A stretch of 64,000 bases of DNA from Metellina segmentata (Eukaryota; Arthropoda; Arachnida; Araneae; Tetragnathidae), in assembly GCA_947359465.1 (NCBI GenBank), contig OX375878.1, forward strand, positions 78,908,416 through 78,972,415, read 5' to 3'. The translations under genes and the position numbers were made by a program. The number at the start of each line of letters is the position of its first letter. The stretch's first letter is position 1. The notes under the pieces were generated by a model, which worked only from the letters and a program-made list of their open reading frames with translations, was not told the origin of the DNA and searched no databases. Positions 1 through 11,590 of the stretch are shown here, one piece after another.

Positions 1-1087
1 AGCGAAAGAATAACTAACCCCTAACGCTTATACAGCAATCCGTGTTCAGCGGTATAGGCTTATATTCAATTCCCTCTAACTGTTTACAAAGACAGATCTT
101 GCCAAAATAAGTGAAAGAAACCACGCTGCTACGAAAAAAGAACGAAACTTCGGCTAATGGGAAATCAATCTCCTGAGATAGCAATCAGTCTTTTTTCGTT
201 ATACCTCCGTTTTCTTTTAATCAATTTTCTCAACCTTAATTAAATATGTTTCATACCGGCAAAATGTTCCCTTTAAAAATAGCATACATCGTCCACTGTC
301 ACGTTTGCAGAATATGTAGGTCACGTTTAATGCTTTAAAGGGCAAGTTAAAATTTTGAAGTAACCGCTTTGTAATAATTTTTTTTTACATAAAAAAAAAT
401 CGAAAAAATTTTATTAATGTTATAGTAATGAAATTATTTTATACATATTACGTTATTTCCAAATCATGCTACCGCTACAAGATTAGGATTGTCATTGATG
501 ACTTTACTATTTACGCAATAACAGTGTAAGTTATTCTATACTGTATTCTGTTTTTTAGTCCAAAATTTATAAGTTCTTTTGTATATACCAATGGACATGC
601 GTTTCGTAAGCAGAGATAACAAAAATACAAAATACACATGGTGCAAATAGGTAAAATAAATAAAAGAAAGCAAAAGACAATATAAATAAGGCTATTTGAG
701 CTATTAGGTTCAAAAGTTTCAATAACAAATATCGTCTGTTTCAATGGTACACACGGTTATCGAAAATTGTTTATTTGAAATTAGATTATTCAAGATCTCT
801 TGATTCATCTCTCATTTATTCGAAAGTTAAGAAAACTCTTCATATATGTGTATGATTCAGACTTATGAACAACCACTTTTGATTTAGTTAGTAAAAATAT
901 CTCTTTGTACTAACAATTTATTTGAAACCGTATCCGTATAATCATTTAACAATTTTTATTTCTTGGCGGATAATTTTATTTTTTTTATTAAAATAGTGTT
1001 TAAATTGTGTCCGTTTGCAGGAGTTCAAAATTTTTTTTACAGTTGTTGCATGCAATAAAAAAGTTTATTTCGGAAACAAGGTATTTG
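1..1087. other. AT-rich intergenic DNA, nothing recognised
   Basis: No conserved coding segment, RNA gene or clear repeat was recognised here. The open frames present are short and low-complexity, rich in Phe/Lys from T- and A-runs. Confidence 0.5.
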
Positions 1088-1904
1088 GTACAGCTACAGT
1101 CTACGTTTATGAGCGGTGGCAACGGTCTTGGCGTGTGTTTTTTTTTTTTTTGCGAACTTTTAAAGTCGTCAAGGAAAGTTTTGTTTCAAAAATATTTTTC
1201 TTTCTACAACGGAAAAAAAAAAGCTTGAAAACACATTTGAGAACGTTTTGAAAAGTATATTTTTTAAGCACTTTTATAAAAGTAATAAGTTTAAACCCCT
1301 TTCAAAACACATTTGTGAACCAGCAGAAAAACTAAGCTGCGAATGTAGGGTAAGAATACCCTGAAGCTTATTAATTACACTAAATACAAGGAGCATGATG
1401 AAAAAGAAAAATATTTATCAAAGAAAAAAAAAAGCAAGAAATAATACAACCTGATACGTCAAAACTGTTCCGGGAAAAAATAATAAAAAACGGAAATTCC
1501 GGAAACACAAATGGCAAAAAGAACAAACTCTTAAACGTTTTGTGAAAAATATTATGATGAAATAAAAATTCCACAACTGTAGAAAACAAATAAATGAACC
1601 AATGGTATCACATAAAAAAATTTAAAAGGACCAATGCTGTCAAGGGATATTTTAAAATCAAAATAACCAATGAAAGCAAAGAAAAAATTTCAAACGAACC
1701 AATGAAATTTTGGAAGAACTTTCTAGAATATTCAAAATGAAAATTAAAAGTTATCGTTTGCCGAGGTTGCCATGAAAACCACAATAACAGTAAAGACAGA
1801 TGGGTTGCCTTAATCTACCCAAACTCGCTACTAGAAGTGCGCCAAAAAAAATCGCCGAGGCCGTTGCCACCGCTCATAAATGTAGTGTGTAGCTGTGCAA
1901 GGTA
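1088..1904. mobile_element. Non-autonomous DNA element with roughly 50-bp inverted ends
   Basis: The left end (about 1091-1140: CAGCTACAG..., then GAGCGGTGGCAACGG) reappears in reverse complement at about 1850-1897. The inner 15 bases are identical and the outer part is diverged. The interior of about 700 bp is AT-rich with no transposase. The direct repeat GGTATTTG lies just outside both ends (1080-1087 and 1905-1912) and may be an 8-bp target duplication, which would suggest a hAT-like or similar MITE. The outermost bases of the two ends do not match well, so the exact borders are uncertain. Confidence 0.55.
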
Positions 1905-2487
1905 GGTATTTGAACACAAGAGAAGTATCACAATATTCCAACATTTTTAAGCCCAGTTCATTATTACTCCAACTTTTCGCATAATTACCAATTGAAATAT
2001 TTTATAATACGTGACAACAACAACAACAACAAAATTTCTTTCGTGTATTTCGATAATGGTGTATTTGATGTAGTGTAAAAAGTCAGATCTGAATTCAATC
2101 CATTTATTAAAGTTAAATCACTACAACGGGAGAAATTACATTCAACGGGGACAGAAATATGTACATACGTAAAGCTAATTTAACGATTTTTATGTTCCAA
2201 ATGCCCTCTGGGGGGAAAAGATACACGAGGAGAATATTTATAGAGATATGATCTTGAAATTGGGTGAAGAGCACCACCTGTAGTGTTCAGGTAGATTATG
2301 GTTGGATACATTCATGACAAACTCAGCCAATTAAAGCTTTTTAAATTTGCATTCAGAGTTCTGCAGAGGCAGTAATTTACACTTTTGCTTAGTTTGTACA
2401 TAGTCACAGTAATCTTATAGCGCTAGCGCCTCCGTTATTCTCGATGGAATATCTATCAATTTCTCTTTGCTTATCGCGATAGCAACC

Positions 2488-2645
2488 TGTGGCTCAGGTT
2501 GGATTCCTTCAATTTACCCTAAAGATATTCATCTTTCCTGTGTCAGTAAATCTTTCATTGTGTGCTTGTCCAATAGTTTACGTTGTCTGTCTTAAGTAAG
2601 GTGCACATTGTCCATACTATCTTTAAAAACCCGACCAACTCAGAA
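2488..2645 (+). repeat. SINE-B (tRNA-derived), degraded copy
   Basis: This copy resembles the copies at 29070-29296, 35560-35787, 42340-42510, 50795-50935 and 63134-63184. The shared core is a B-box-like GGATTCCTTC, then CTGTGTCAGTAAA and CTTTCATTGTGTG. It is 5'-truncated or diverged in the A-box part. Confidence 0.55.
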
Positions 2646-3308
2646 CATGTCGCATCCTGACAAAAAAGTAACACAAGTCAAAAAATAAAAATTTTGATGT
2701 GATGTCATTAAAAAATATGTATGAAGTGCCCCGGCGTGTTATATCACCATTCTATAGAATATAACAGAAGTTACCACCATAAATACTAACCTCAAATTTA
2801 AAAGAAGCTTATACTACTTCAATATAAGTTTTATAGAATCCTCCAAGTTGATGTTTCTCAAATTCTGCAATTTTGAGTTGTGTCACTTTTCTTGCCGGGG
2901 TGCGATGTGTTGGAAAAAAAGCCCGACTCAGGTTATGCAGTTCTAAAAGTTTCTCTATTTTCCTTTTACTTTCCTATGATATTTTCCACACTGGCATTTA
3001 ATGCAATGTTTTATCCGAGCAAAATTTGGATAAAAGTTATTACTTCATCTCTGGTAGATATATGTAACTATATATAATTATAATAAAATTCATTACACTT
3101 TCAAAACTTTTAAGACCAATAACTGCTATAATAACCTTTAACAAAGTCTTTTGATCGATTTTTTAATAGTAAGAGCAATAATATAGTAAGAATATATGTG
3201 TATATGTATGTAAGAGTATATGAGTTATAATAATCGTAATGGTAGAAAATGAGCAATAGCTATTTTGAAAATGATGTGTGCATTTACATAAAAGCGTTTT
3301 TAGAACCA

Positions 3309-3620
3309 AGGGCTGCAGTAGCCCAGTTGGTATCGTTGCAGATTTGAAACCGGAGGGTTGGTAGTTCAAAACTTGATCCAACGCAAAGTTATGGGAGACT
3401 GGTATACGTTAAATCTCTCGCGGAGTCAAATGTCCTTACGTTGGTGTAGTGTGGAAGTTTGGAGATTGGGGTGCCAGCTCAGGTGTTGACTTCGTCATCT
3501 GATCGTGATTCAAAATTACGAGGTGTCCTCGGCTCAACCCCTTCTGAATTAATCCTTGACTTCGCCAATAGACCGTTTTCTTGCTCCAGTAAATTCAACT
3601 ACCTAACTACCTTTCGATCC
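3309..3620 (+). repeat. SINE-A (tRNA-derived), near-complete copy
   Basis: The tRNA-like head has an A-box-like GTAGCCCAGTTGGTATCG and a B-box-like region near GGTAGTTCAAAACTTG. The body follows with the family signatures GGGTGCCAGCTCAGGTGTTGA, CGTCATCTGA and AATTACGAGGTGTCC. The tail matches the family end (GCTCCAGT...ACTACC). This is the most abundant SINE in the window, with at least ten full or partial copies on both strands. It is probably transcribed by RNA polymerase III when intact. Confidence 0.7.
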
Positions 3621-4826
3621 AGAAAATATAATTTCCTTCATTAACAATATAGTAATAATTATTGACAACCAATAATTTTCTTTTACAATTCACGTTATTT
3701 TAACAGTCTATCATTAAGTATTTATAAGTTAACTCCTACTTCTTTCTCTCGTGAAGACTGAAAGACAGCTGTGACTAAACCATTGAGTGCAGTACATCAA
3801 TGTTGTTAAATCCACGACAACCTATTTAGAAACATAAAATAAATGAAAAATATTTTACTCCGCTTCAAATCGAATATGACAAGTTTGTTCAAGTTGAGTA
3901 AAATTTCAGCAGCCAGAAATCTGACAAAGAACAAAAGCACCAAATAATTCAGTAATCTCCTTTAAAGCTACCTTCAAAATGTCACAAAAAGTTACCTTCT
4001 ATGATCAGAACATTCTTTTAGTTTCTATAAATTTATGTTTTCAAGAACTTTCATAGAATCACATTTCAAACTCTTTTAAGGAATTCTATAAATTTTTCAG
4101 GGCTTCTAATCTAAAATGTATATTATTTAACGTATTTTAAAATATAATTTTCAGCGTTTAATCTTTATAACCTAGAATTATGGTAAAGCATAATAAAAAA
4201 AACTTGTCTTTCGTATCAATATATCTATTTCTGAATATTCAATTATTAGCGCTAGAATTGCGATGATTTTGCATGTTTAGCTGAGCAAGAATGATACATA
4301 ATTCGAGTGAATAGTGTTAGCTAAACACATGAGATTCAACTGGCTTTTTTTAGGCATTTTCATGTATTTTTCTTGGCTTTTACAGAAAAGGACATCTTAT
4401 GATGTTTTTTAAGTTTTTTTTAAAGGAAAACGAGTCATTATTTTGAATGTTTTAATATTATTCAAGTTATAAAGCATTTTTGGGCTGATTTCCCAGAAAC
4501 ATTTTTTACTACTGTCTGAAAAACTTTCCTCCCCAATGTGGCATAATTTATTAAAAAATTACATAAGTTCGCCAACTGAATACCATTATCTATTCCTCTA
4601 TTTAAGGCCGTAAAGACTTAAAATCAATTTAAGTGAAGGCAGAAAATTCTATTTTAAACTAATAGGCTATAATACATAACTAATAGGGGTCCCAATCCGC
4701 ACAACAGTGAGTGTATCCAAGAACTTAAAGTCAAATTTAAAATGTCACATTTAAAAATATTCTTGTGACTATACGAGAGAGATTTTCAGTGGAAATAAAC
4801 ATACCTGTCAGAAAATAAAGACTTTA
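3621..4826. other. Intergenic DNA, nothing recognised
   Basis: AT-rich sequence without conserved open frames, RNA genes or family-level repeats that I could recognise. Confidence 0.45.
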
Positions 4827-5970
4827 CTTCTGATACCTAAATAATCTAGTATGATACGTACCGAGATTACCTTAAAACGCTTTTATCTCTGCTTTGACGG
4901 TATTTGTAGTTTACTCTAGTTAGTGTCGAACAATCGACTATCACATATCGTCGGCTTAGAGCAGAAACTCATTAACTGACAGAACAAGCATTTTATTCCA
5001 CAGTTATTTGAAGACTAACGTTTCGTTTATTTTGGTAAACAAAATAATATTTTAAGTGCTTTGATAGTGTTATATATCCTCTAGATAGATTAGGATGTAG
5101 CAATACATTTCTGATCTGATACCCAAATAATCTAGCATAATACATACCGAGATTACATTAAAACGCTTTTATCTCTGCTTTGCCGGTATTTGGAGTTTAT
5201 TCTAGTTAGTGTCGAACAATCGACTATCACATATCGTCGGCTTAGAGCAGAAACTCATTAACTGACAAAACAAGCATTTTATTCCACAATTATTTGAAGA
5301 CTAACGTTTCGTTTATTTTGTAAACAAAATAATATTTTAAGTGCTTTGATAGTGTTATATATCCTTTAGATAGATTAGGATGTAGCAATACATTTCTGAT
5401 CTGATACCCAAATAATCTAGCATGATACATACCGAGATTACCTCAAAACGCTTTTATCTCTGCTTTGACGGTATTTGGTGTTTATTCTAGTTAGTGTCGA
5501 CCAATCGACTATCACATATCGTCGGCTTAGAGCAGAAACTCATTAACTGACAAAACAAGCATTTTATTCCACAATTATTTGAAGACTAACGTTTCGTTTA
5601 TTTTGTAAACAAAATAATATTTTAAGTGCTTTGATAGTGTTATATATCCTCTAGATAGAATAGGATGTAGCAATACATTTCTGATCTGATACCCAAATAA
5701 TCTAGCATAATACATACCGAGATTACATTAAAACGCTTTTATCTCTGCTTTGCCGGTATTTGGAGTTTATTCTAGTTAGTGTCACCAATCGACTATCACA
5801 TATCGTCGGCTTAGAGCAGAAACTCATTAACTGACAAAACAAGCATTTTATTCCACAATTATTTGTTGACTAACTTTTCGTTTTTTTTTATAAACAATTT
5901 AATATTTTTAGTACTTTGATAGTGTTATATGTTCTCTAGATAGATTACGATGTAACAACACATTTCTCAT
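4827..5970. repeat. Tandem array, four units of about 285 bp
   Basis: The marker ACCGAGATTAC recurs at 4860, 5146, 5431 and 5716, giving periods of 286, 285 and 285 bp. Each unit contains GTGTCGAACAATCGACTATC (or a close variant), CGTCGGCTTAGAGCAGAAAC and ATTAACTGACA. It ends near AGGATGTAGCAATACATTTC. Units 2 and 4 share variants (for example CTTTGCCGGTATTTGGAG) that units 1 and 3 lack, so they may have been copied as a two-unit block. The last unit diverges after about 5860. No long open frame crosses the units, so this looks like a small satellite-type array. Confidence 0.9.
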
Positions 5971-7768
5971 CATCATAAAAGCATATAGTGTCTCTGAAAA
6001 ATTGTTTGTTAAAATGTTTCGTTTCAATAAAACGCGTTTACTTTAAACGATTGAGTTTCAGGAGAATTAAGTGCTTAAACTAACTTTACAAAGATAAAAT
6101 TTGAATGTACTTATGTTTTCTTACAGTTTTAAAATTCCAAATATAATTTTCTCAAATCAACCATATCAAAATAAATACACTTTATTCAATAAATCAGCGT
6201 AAATGACCTTCTGAGATCCGTGTCCACAGCGCCACCTGCAGTTTCAATGCATGTGATTTTAAGCCTTCTTAATCAATTCAATAAAACTTTAAGAACTTGT
6301 AAAATTATTTCAAGAACTTAATTTTCTTAAAGAGGAGGATTTATTCTCAAGATACAAAATCAAATTCACATATTAAAGACAAAAAGACAAATTTAATACA
6401 AATGTTTTTTAATAAATAATTCCGTTCCTGAAAGAATAGTAATAAAACTTTTATTTAACTCACTATGTTGTAAAATGAACAATCAAAGAACAAATAATAA
6501 AACGCAGTACACAAGTACTGTCATAAATTTTTGATCACATCCAAATATATATATATATGTAAAACAATTTTGTTATTATTTTGTTGAGTTATTTCATCAA
6601 TGAGTAACTTGCACAAGTGAGGAAAATGCTCATTTCATTTCACTAATAGATTGATCGTCAAAATGTTCAAAAACGACAGTTAAAACCCATAAAATGGACT
6701 TAATTAAAACTTCAAGTTTTAAATTACCGAAAATACGGCAAAAGCACATGACCTCAGAACGTTACGTGACGTCATTGTGCATCACGATGTAATGTTTAAG
6801 TTAGTCTAGCGCGTTGAAATTTCATATTGCTTGCTCTTTTAATCTTTAAACAATCAATTAAAATTTTTCTTGCTATTTCTACGTCGCAATCCAATTAAAC
6901 AGACCATAACGGGGCACAGTGAAGTCACAAGAAGCGGCGTACGGAAACTACCTTTTTTGAGAAGTAAATAGTGCGAACTTTAAATTTTCTTATTTTTCCT
7001 TTTCGGGCTATAAAAGTAACAAAGAAAGATACTTTCCATCATATTTTTTCATCTTCTATGTTATAAAAATATAATACAAGGACATATAACAGACGAGACT
7101 TCTAGGATCTTTTGAGATCAATCAATTTATCACTGGTAACGGCGTATTTGGACAACACCAGAAACGTTTATTCAATAAGGAAGACAAATGCGAAAGTGGA
7201 GAAGGAATTCAAAGTGTTCACCCCGTAATTTACGACTGCAAACTGTGGGAAAACGTAAGAAAAAACTTATTTTCCCCTTGACCACAGAAAAGTAGAAAGA
7301 AAACTACTTTGTACAAGTAAAAAGTCAATACTAGGCCTTAAGATCATAGCCAATCGACTTCTTGAAACAAGACTAGAAAATCTATCATAGCCCATCCCAT
7401 AATAGTAAGTGTAATTGTAATGTAATATTGAGAAACATAGGCGGCAACGCATGTGCTGTACGGAGTTGCTCGCAACCCAAAACTACACCGTATGCCTTAG
7501 GGCGGGACGGTTTTGATAAATTAAATTATAAAAATCTAAACAAAAAACCTGAAAGTTCCACATTAGCACCCAAGAAGAAAGAAGTAAAAGACGAAACACG
7601 AAAAAGTGGGTATAGGAATAAAGTCCAATGGTTGCTGGCAAATTTTGTTTAAAATAAGTGCAAACCTAAAATCCAAGAACTATTCACATTTAATAAAATA
7701 TAAGTCTTTTGGGAGTAATTTTCATAGCCTCGAGTGAAAAAGTTCAAGTACCTATTAACTCTATAATT
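5971..7768. other. Intergenic DNA, nothing firmly recognised
   Basis: AT-rich. It includes a short (AT)n run near 6547 and a single CRE-like TGACGTCA near 6768. A 74-codon plus-strand frame at 7428-7652 was examined and not accepted as a gene. Confidence 0.4.
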
Positions 7769-7932
7769 TAACCCTCCTCCTCTCAACGAGATATCTCGTC
7801 CATCAAGATCTGATCAATTATTTCGTCAGGATATTGGCAATTTTTGATGATGAAGAGATAGTTTTAGATGATCGAGGTCAGTTTTCCTCTAATGACGAGA
7901 TACCTCGTCGAGACAACCACCAGAAGGGTTAA
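7769..7932. mobile_element. Palindrome MITE, copy 1
   Basis: The ends are TTAACCCTCC at left and CCACCAGAAGGGTTAA at right, in inverted orientation. The subterminal 14-bp palindrome ACGAGATATCTCGT (7786-7799) has a diverged partner ACGAGATACCTCGT near the other end. The internal ATCAAGATCTGATCA is also nearly palindromic. There is no coding capacity. Related copies lie at 9720-9800 and 20520-20747. Confidence 0.65.
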
Positions 7933-7955
7933 AAACATTAATACAATTACAATTA

Positions 7956-8597
7956 TCTATATATATATTTCTCTTACGTGGCACGCAAAAAAGACGTTAT
8001 TTGTTACCACGTTTTGGCAACATTGTGCGATTGTTTGTTTACTAGGAGCCTCGCGAGTCATTTGAATCTATAGCGTTATCGGATGAAATTTTATTGAAAA
8101 AAAATGAATTTTAGACGAGCTGTTGCGGTTCGTAATAGAAATCTAAGAAAGCGGAGGATCTTTTCATGGCTATTTAAAAAACGTTCCTTTTCAAGGCTAA
8201 CAATTATAGTACAACAAGACGCGTGCACTACAACTTTCGACAACAAACTCAGTCAAAAAGTGTATGGGTGGCTCGAGTACTGGGGAAATGTACACACAAA
8301 CAACATGCTGGGTATTCAATTTCCAAAGCAGTGCTCACATTGCGAGTAAAAATTTGCTCAAAGTTTTCATCTAAATTCTGATTTCAGAGGTACTGTATAT
8401 ATCTTTTATGTAATACAACAAATTTAGATTTGAAAAATATTTTTTTGGAATATATTTTGTAATCAATCCCTTCTGCTAGGACACGTGTCTTCATTGGTGC
8501 GAGCGAAGCGAGCATAGGTTCGCGCAGCTAACCAATGAGAATTGCGAAGCAATCCTCCGGGGGTTGGCGAGCGTTAGCGAGCAGGGGGCGGGCCTAG
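7956..8597 (+). mobile_element. Non-autonomous Helitron, copy 1
   Basis: It starts with TC (TCTATATATATATTTCTCTT, preceded by A) and ends with CTAG followed by T, the classical Helitron borders and A/T insertion site with no target duplication. The 3' region holds GCGAGCGAAGCGAGC, the hairpin-forming GATTGCGAAGCAATC, and GCGAGCGTTAGCGAGC before a G-rich tail. It is homologous along its length to 31649-32295 and, in reverse, to 39888-40436. An 81-codon frame (8104-8349) lies in the conserved interior, but I recognise no Rep or helicase motif. It must therefore have depended on an autonomous partner elsewhere. Confidence 0.85.
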
Positions 8598-9719
8598 TGT
8601 ATTATAATACAATACAATTACAATATACAAATACAGTTACCGGGGAGAGCCTTGTGGTTCACAGGTAAATAAGTCCATGTAAAATTCAAGAACTGAACAA
8701 GACAGATCTTTATCAAGAAATCTCCATAGCCCCGAGTTTAAGAATTAAAATCGAAAGACTGCTTAAATGCCAAAAATAGGCTTTCTAGGACTAATTAAAA
8801 TCCAAGTACTTTTTAATTTTGATGCCATTTTTACGTCAATTTAATTTACTCTCTTGAAAATGAATGCTCATCATTAACAAAATGAGGTCATTGAAAAATA
8901 AGAAGTTCCGATAATTGTAAGAATCTTGGCGTTGGCAGGGTTAGCGCCATTGCACATTTCTTCCGAAATCTTTTGGTGCTCAGAGGGCTACACTGCAAAG
9001 CATTCAGGTACTCTTGAAAACGTTGTGGCAAAATTGCATCGTGAGTATATTTTCACTCTCCATTCTTTCTATCAAATCGGAATACATTTAAATTCTAAAA
9101 CGTACATCAGTGAATGTTATGCATGCGTTTTCCCCCTTCCCTAGATGCGTATCTCGCACTTCTATTTAAGTTACGCAAAAGAGCCACGGGAAAATGTGCG
9201 TTCGCGGTTCCACGCCATTCCGTCCATCGACTGGGGTGGAATTGCCCGGGTAAAAAAGCGCATTCAACGACTGGCATCGCGAGTAATGTCCTGGGGCAAT
9301 TCTATTTAGATAAGAATCGGGCCGGAAACACTGCTTAATCCCGAAAGCCATGATCGAAATCGGAATAGGTTGCAGGGTTCTCTTTCTTAGAGACTGCCAT
9401 GTCAATAATTGACTTCTGTGGTTCACCTAACGGATCATATACACTCAAAATGGTACGTACACTGGAATAGGTTTCGTTCCTCTTAAAAGGCTCCAGGACC
9501 GTTACTGAGACACTTACCGCTAGAGTGCGAACCTTAATAAACAGCCTTGTCTCCAGAAAAACGCGTAATTTCCCCCAAAACAAAACGGTTCTCTCAGGGC
9601 CTTTGTGAATATTCTATTGTAAATTAAGATTAAGAGATACAGGTTCATAAGTACCTTCTATCAAAATACTAAAAAGTATCTAGACCGCGGTTGCCCAGTA
9701 GAAAGAGCTTTTTTTCATA
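8598..9719. other. Intergenic DNA with a moderately GC-rich patch
   Basis: About 9140-9600 is richer in GC and CpG than its surroundings and has overlapping open frames on both strands (for example 9166-9426 and 9335-9583, minus). None matches a family I know. It could be an unidentified transposon fragment or an isolated exon. I cannot assign a product. Confidence 0.35.
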
Positions 9720-9800
9720 GAACGTGATATCTCGTTAATACGATCTTATCGATTTTGCTATTGACGAGATATCTCGTCGAGACAACCACCAGGAGGGTTA
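9720..9800. mobile_element. Palindrome MITE, copy 2 (partial)
   Basis: It carries the perfect palindrome ACGAGATATCTCGT (9764-9777), the shared end GAGACAACCACCAGGAGGGT and, at left, a diverged GTGATATCTCGT. It is shorter than copy 1 and lacks the far end. Confidence 0.6.
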
Positions 9801-9904
9801 AGCGTTCTATTAAGACGTGACGTTCTATTGAGATGTGTTCTATAAAGACGTGAGACGTGTCTATAAAAACTGCCATGTAGAGTTCGTTCCAAACCAATAA
9901 AACC

Positions 9905-10060
9905 GTTCTGGTAGCTGAATGGATAGCGCTTTGAGCTTTTGTTCAACAGGCTTTATGATTGAATCCCGGTTTGCAGAGGTTCAGAATCCACTTTAAGCCA
10001 TAGTTCACAGATAATTAGCCCTCCTATAGCACAAAATGACAGTATAGAGAGAAACCAAAA
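9905..10060 (+). repeat. SINE-C (tRNA-derived), copy 1
   Basis: The tRNA-like head has an A-box-like TAGCTGAATGGATAGCGC and a B-box-like GATTGAATCCC. The body matches 20973-21112, with signatures GGTTCA(A/G)AATC and CTAATTAGC-like (here ATAATTAGCC). It is not a functional tRNA, because no acceptor stem closes round the boxes. Confidence 0.5.
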
Positions 10061-11297
10061 CCAGACCAGAAAAAAAGTTTCTAATTGTAAATATCGGGAC
10101 ACAATCGAATGAAGAAAGCAATATCACGTGTATTAAAAAAAGGTGTTTCCTACGAATTAAGTCCACTCAATAAAACTGATAAAATGGTAATTTCAATAAA
10201 AAAAAGCTGACGAAAAGAAAGCATGATAATTGTATTTTCTGCAATTTCACTAGAAGTGGATTTCAAATGCATTTTTTAGTAAATATTCTTCATCACAGTA
10301 ATCATGTGACTATTGATCTTTCCCCATTAGGAATGATTAATCTTTATACAATAAAATAGGACTTTAAATTTCAAACTCGGAGCTTATTTTATGATGCCAA
10401 TAAAATTGTGACATATTAAGTTGTTTAAAAAAAAAACTTGTTAATGTTTACTTCGAATAATAAGTTGAAACTCCAAAAATTGCCCCATCAGGAATTTTTG
10501 CATCTGGCTGAGTTGTTCCTTTTGGAATATTTTGTTAATGATTTACTTATTTTCTTAGGAGGTGACATATTTGGGATAACTTAATAATTGTCTTTATTTG
10601 ATCCAAAGCCATAGAACCAAAGTAAAAATGGTGTAGAAATCAAATGAATGACAACTATATACGTACTTGATATTATTTAATAATAAACTTATTGAAAATG
10701 AAGAAAATCATTTAAACAAGCAGATTAAAACTATTAAAGTTTACTTAAACACCAAAACCTCAAAGCTTAATTGAATAGGTACTTAAAATCTATTCGTTCT
10801 TTTTTCTCTCCAATACTGATTTAAAATTCAGTTTCTATATATTTCAATAAGTATTTTGTAGTAATTTTACCCATTTGAAAACATCTAATAATTTGAATTC
10901 GAAAAAAGCATGAAATATAGTTAGCAAGTAGCTGTCTTTCGTTGAGCCTTGTTTTCAGATAATCAATTAGAAATGTTTTAAAAAACGATTTGCAGTGATA
11001 TCCAGGTATTATATCACACGATTAAAATGATAAATTTATTTTAAGGCAAGGGATTTTATCACAAAAAGGTCGTTTTTTCTGAAAACATATTTCTTACAAA
11101 CATAAGCTTTAAAATATAAGAATAAAAGAATTCCAAACCTATTTTTAATTTAAAGAATTTGAAGAAAATAATCACTAAAAAAATTGTTAAAAAATGCAAA
11201 GGAAATGAGTAAAGACGAATAAAAGGGAGTCTAACTCTAAACGGGAAATATTTTATATTTTGGAAAGTAATAGGTCATTAAATTTACGACACAAAGA
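10061..11297. other. Intergenic DNA, nothing recognised
   Basis: Strongly AT-rich, with no coding signature or clear repeat. Confidence 0.45.
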
Positions 11298-11590
11298 AGT
11301 AACACGATGGGCTATTGCGACGGTCCAGGATTTATTCCGCTGGGAAAGCTCTGAGTGCAACAAATCGTAATTTCGATCCACAGTCATCAGACGGGATCTA
11401 CACCTGAGCTAACACCCTACTCTCCAAACACACACCACGAGATTTGAGGCCACGGCATATTTAATGTTCACCAGTTCCCACACAGACACGATAGTTTGTT
11501 CGCTGGATTGAGTTTCGAACTAGCAACCCACCTATTGCTAATCCACGATTCTACGAACTAGGGTACGATAGACTTTTTCCCAGACTGGGT
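11298..11590 (-). repeat. SINE-A copy, reverse orientation
   Basis: In reverse complement it shows the order seen at 3309-3620: the tRNA-like head (GTTGCTAGTTCGAAACTCAA), then the segment that ends in a variant of TTACGAGGTG, then GACCGTCGCAATAGCCC near the tail. It is moderately diverged. Confidence 0.65.

Noticed and set aside
4827..5970. CRISPR-like regular repeats
   Set aside because: The unit is about 285 bp with no distinct spacers, in a eukaryotic genome.
6766..6775. CRE-like TGACGTCA as a regulatory site
   Set aside because: A single 8-bp match with no gene nearby is expected by chance in 64 kb.
7428..7652. Plus-strand frame starting MRNIGGNACAVRSCSQ, faintly like the start of a THAP zinc finger
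   Set aside because: Only the first Cys pair fits. The rest of the domain (Trp, Cys-x2-His and the AVPTIF end) is absent, and the frame continues as Lys-rich sequence with no support.
9905..9985. Possible tRNA gene (A- and B-box-like motifs)
   Set aside because: No acceptor or anticodon stem can be drawn, and the sequence is part of a repeat with a second copy at 20973-21112, so it is a SINE head.
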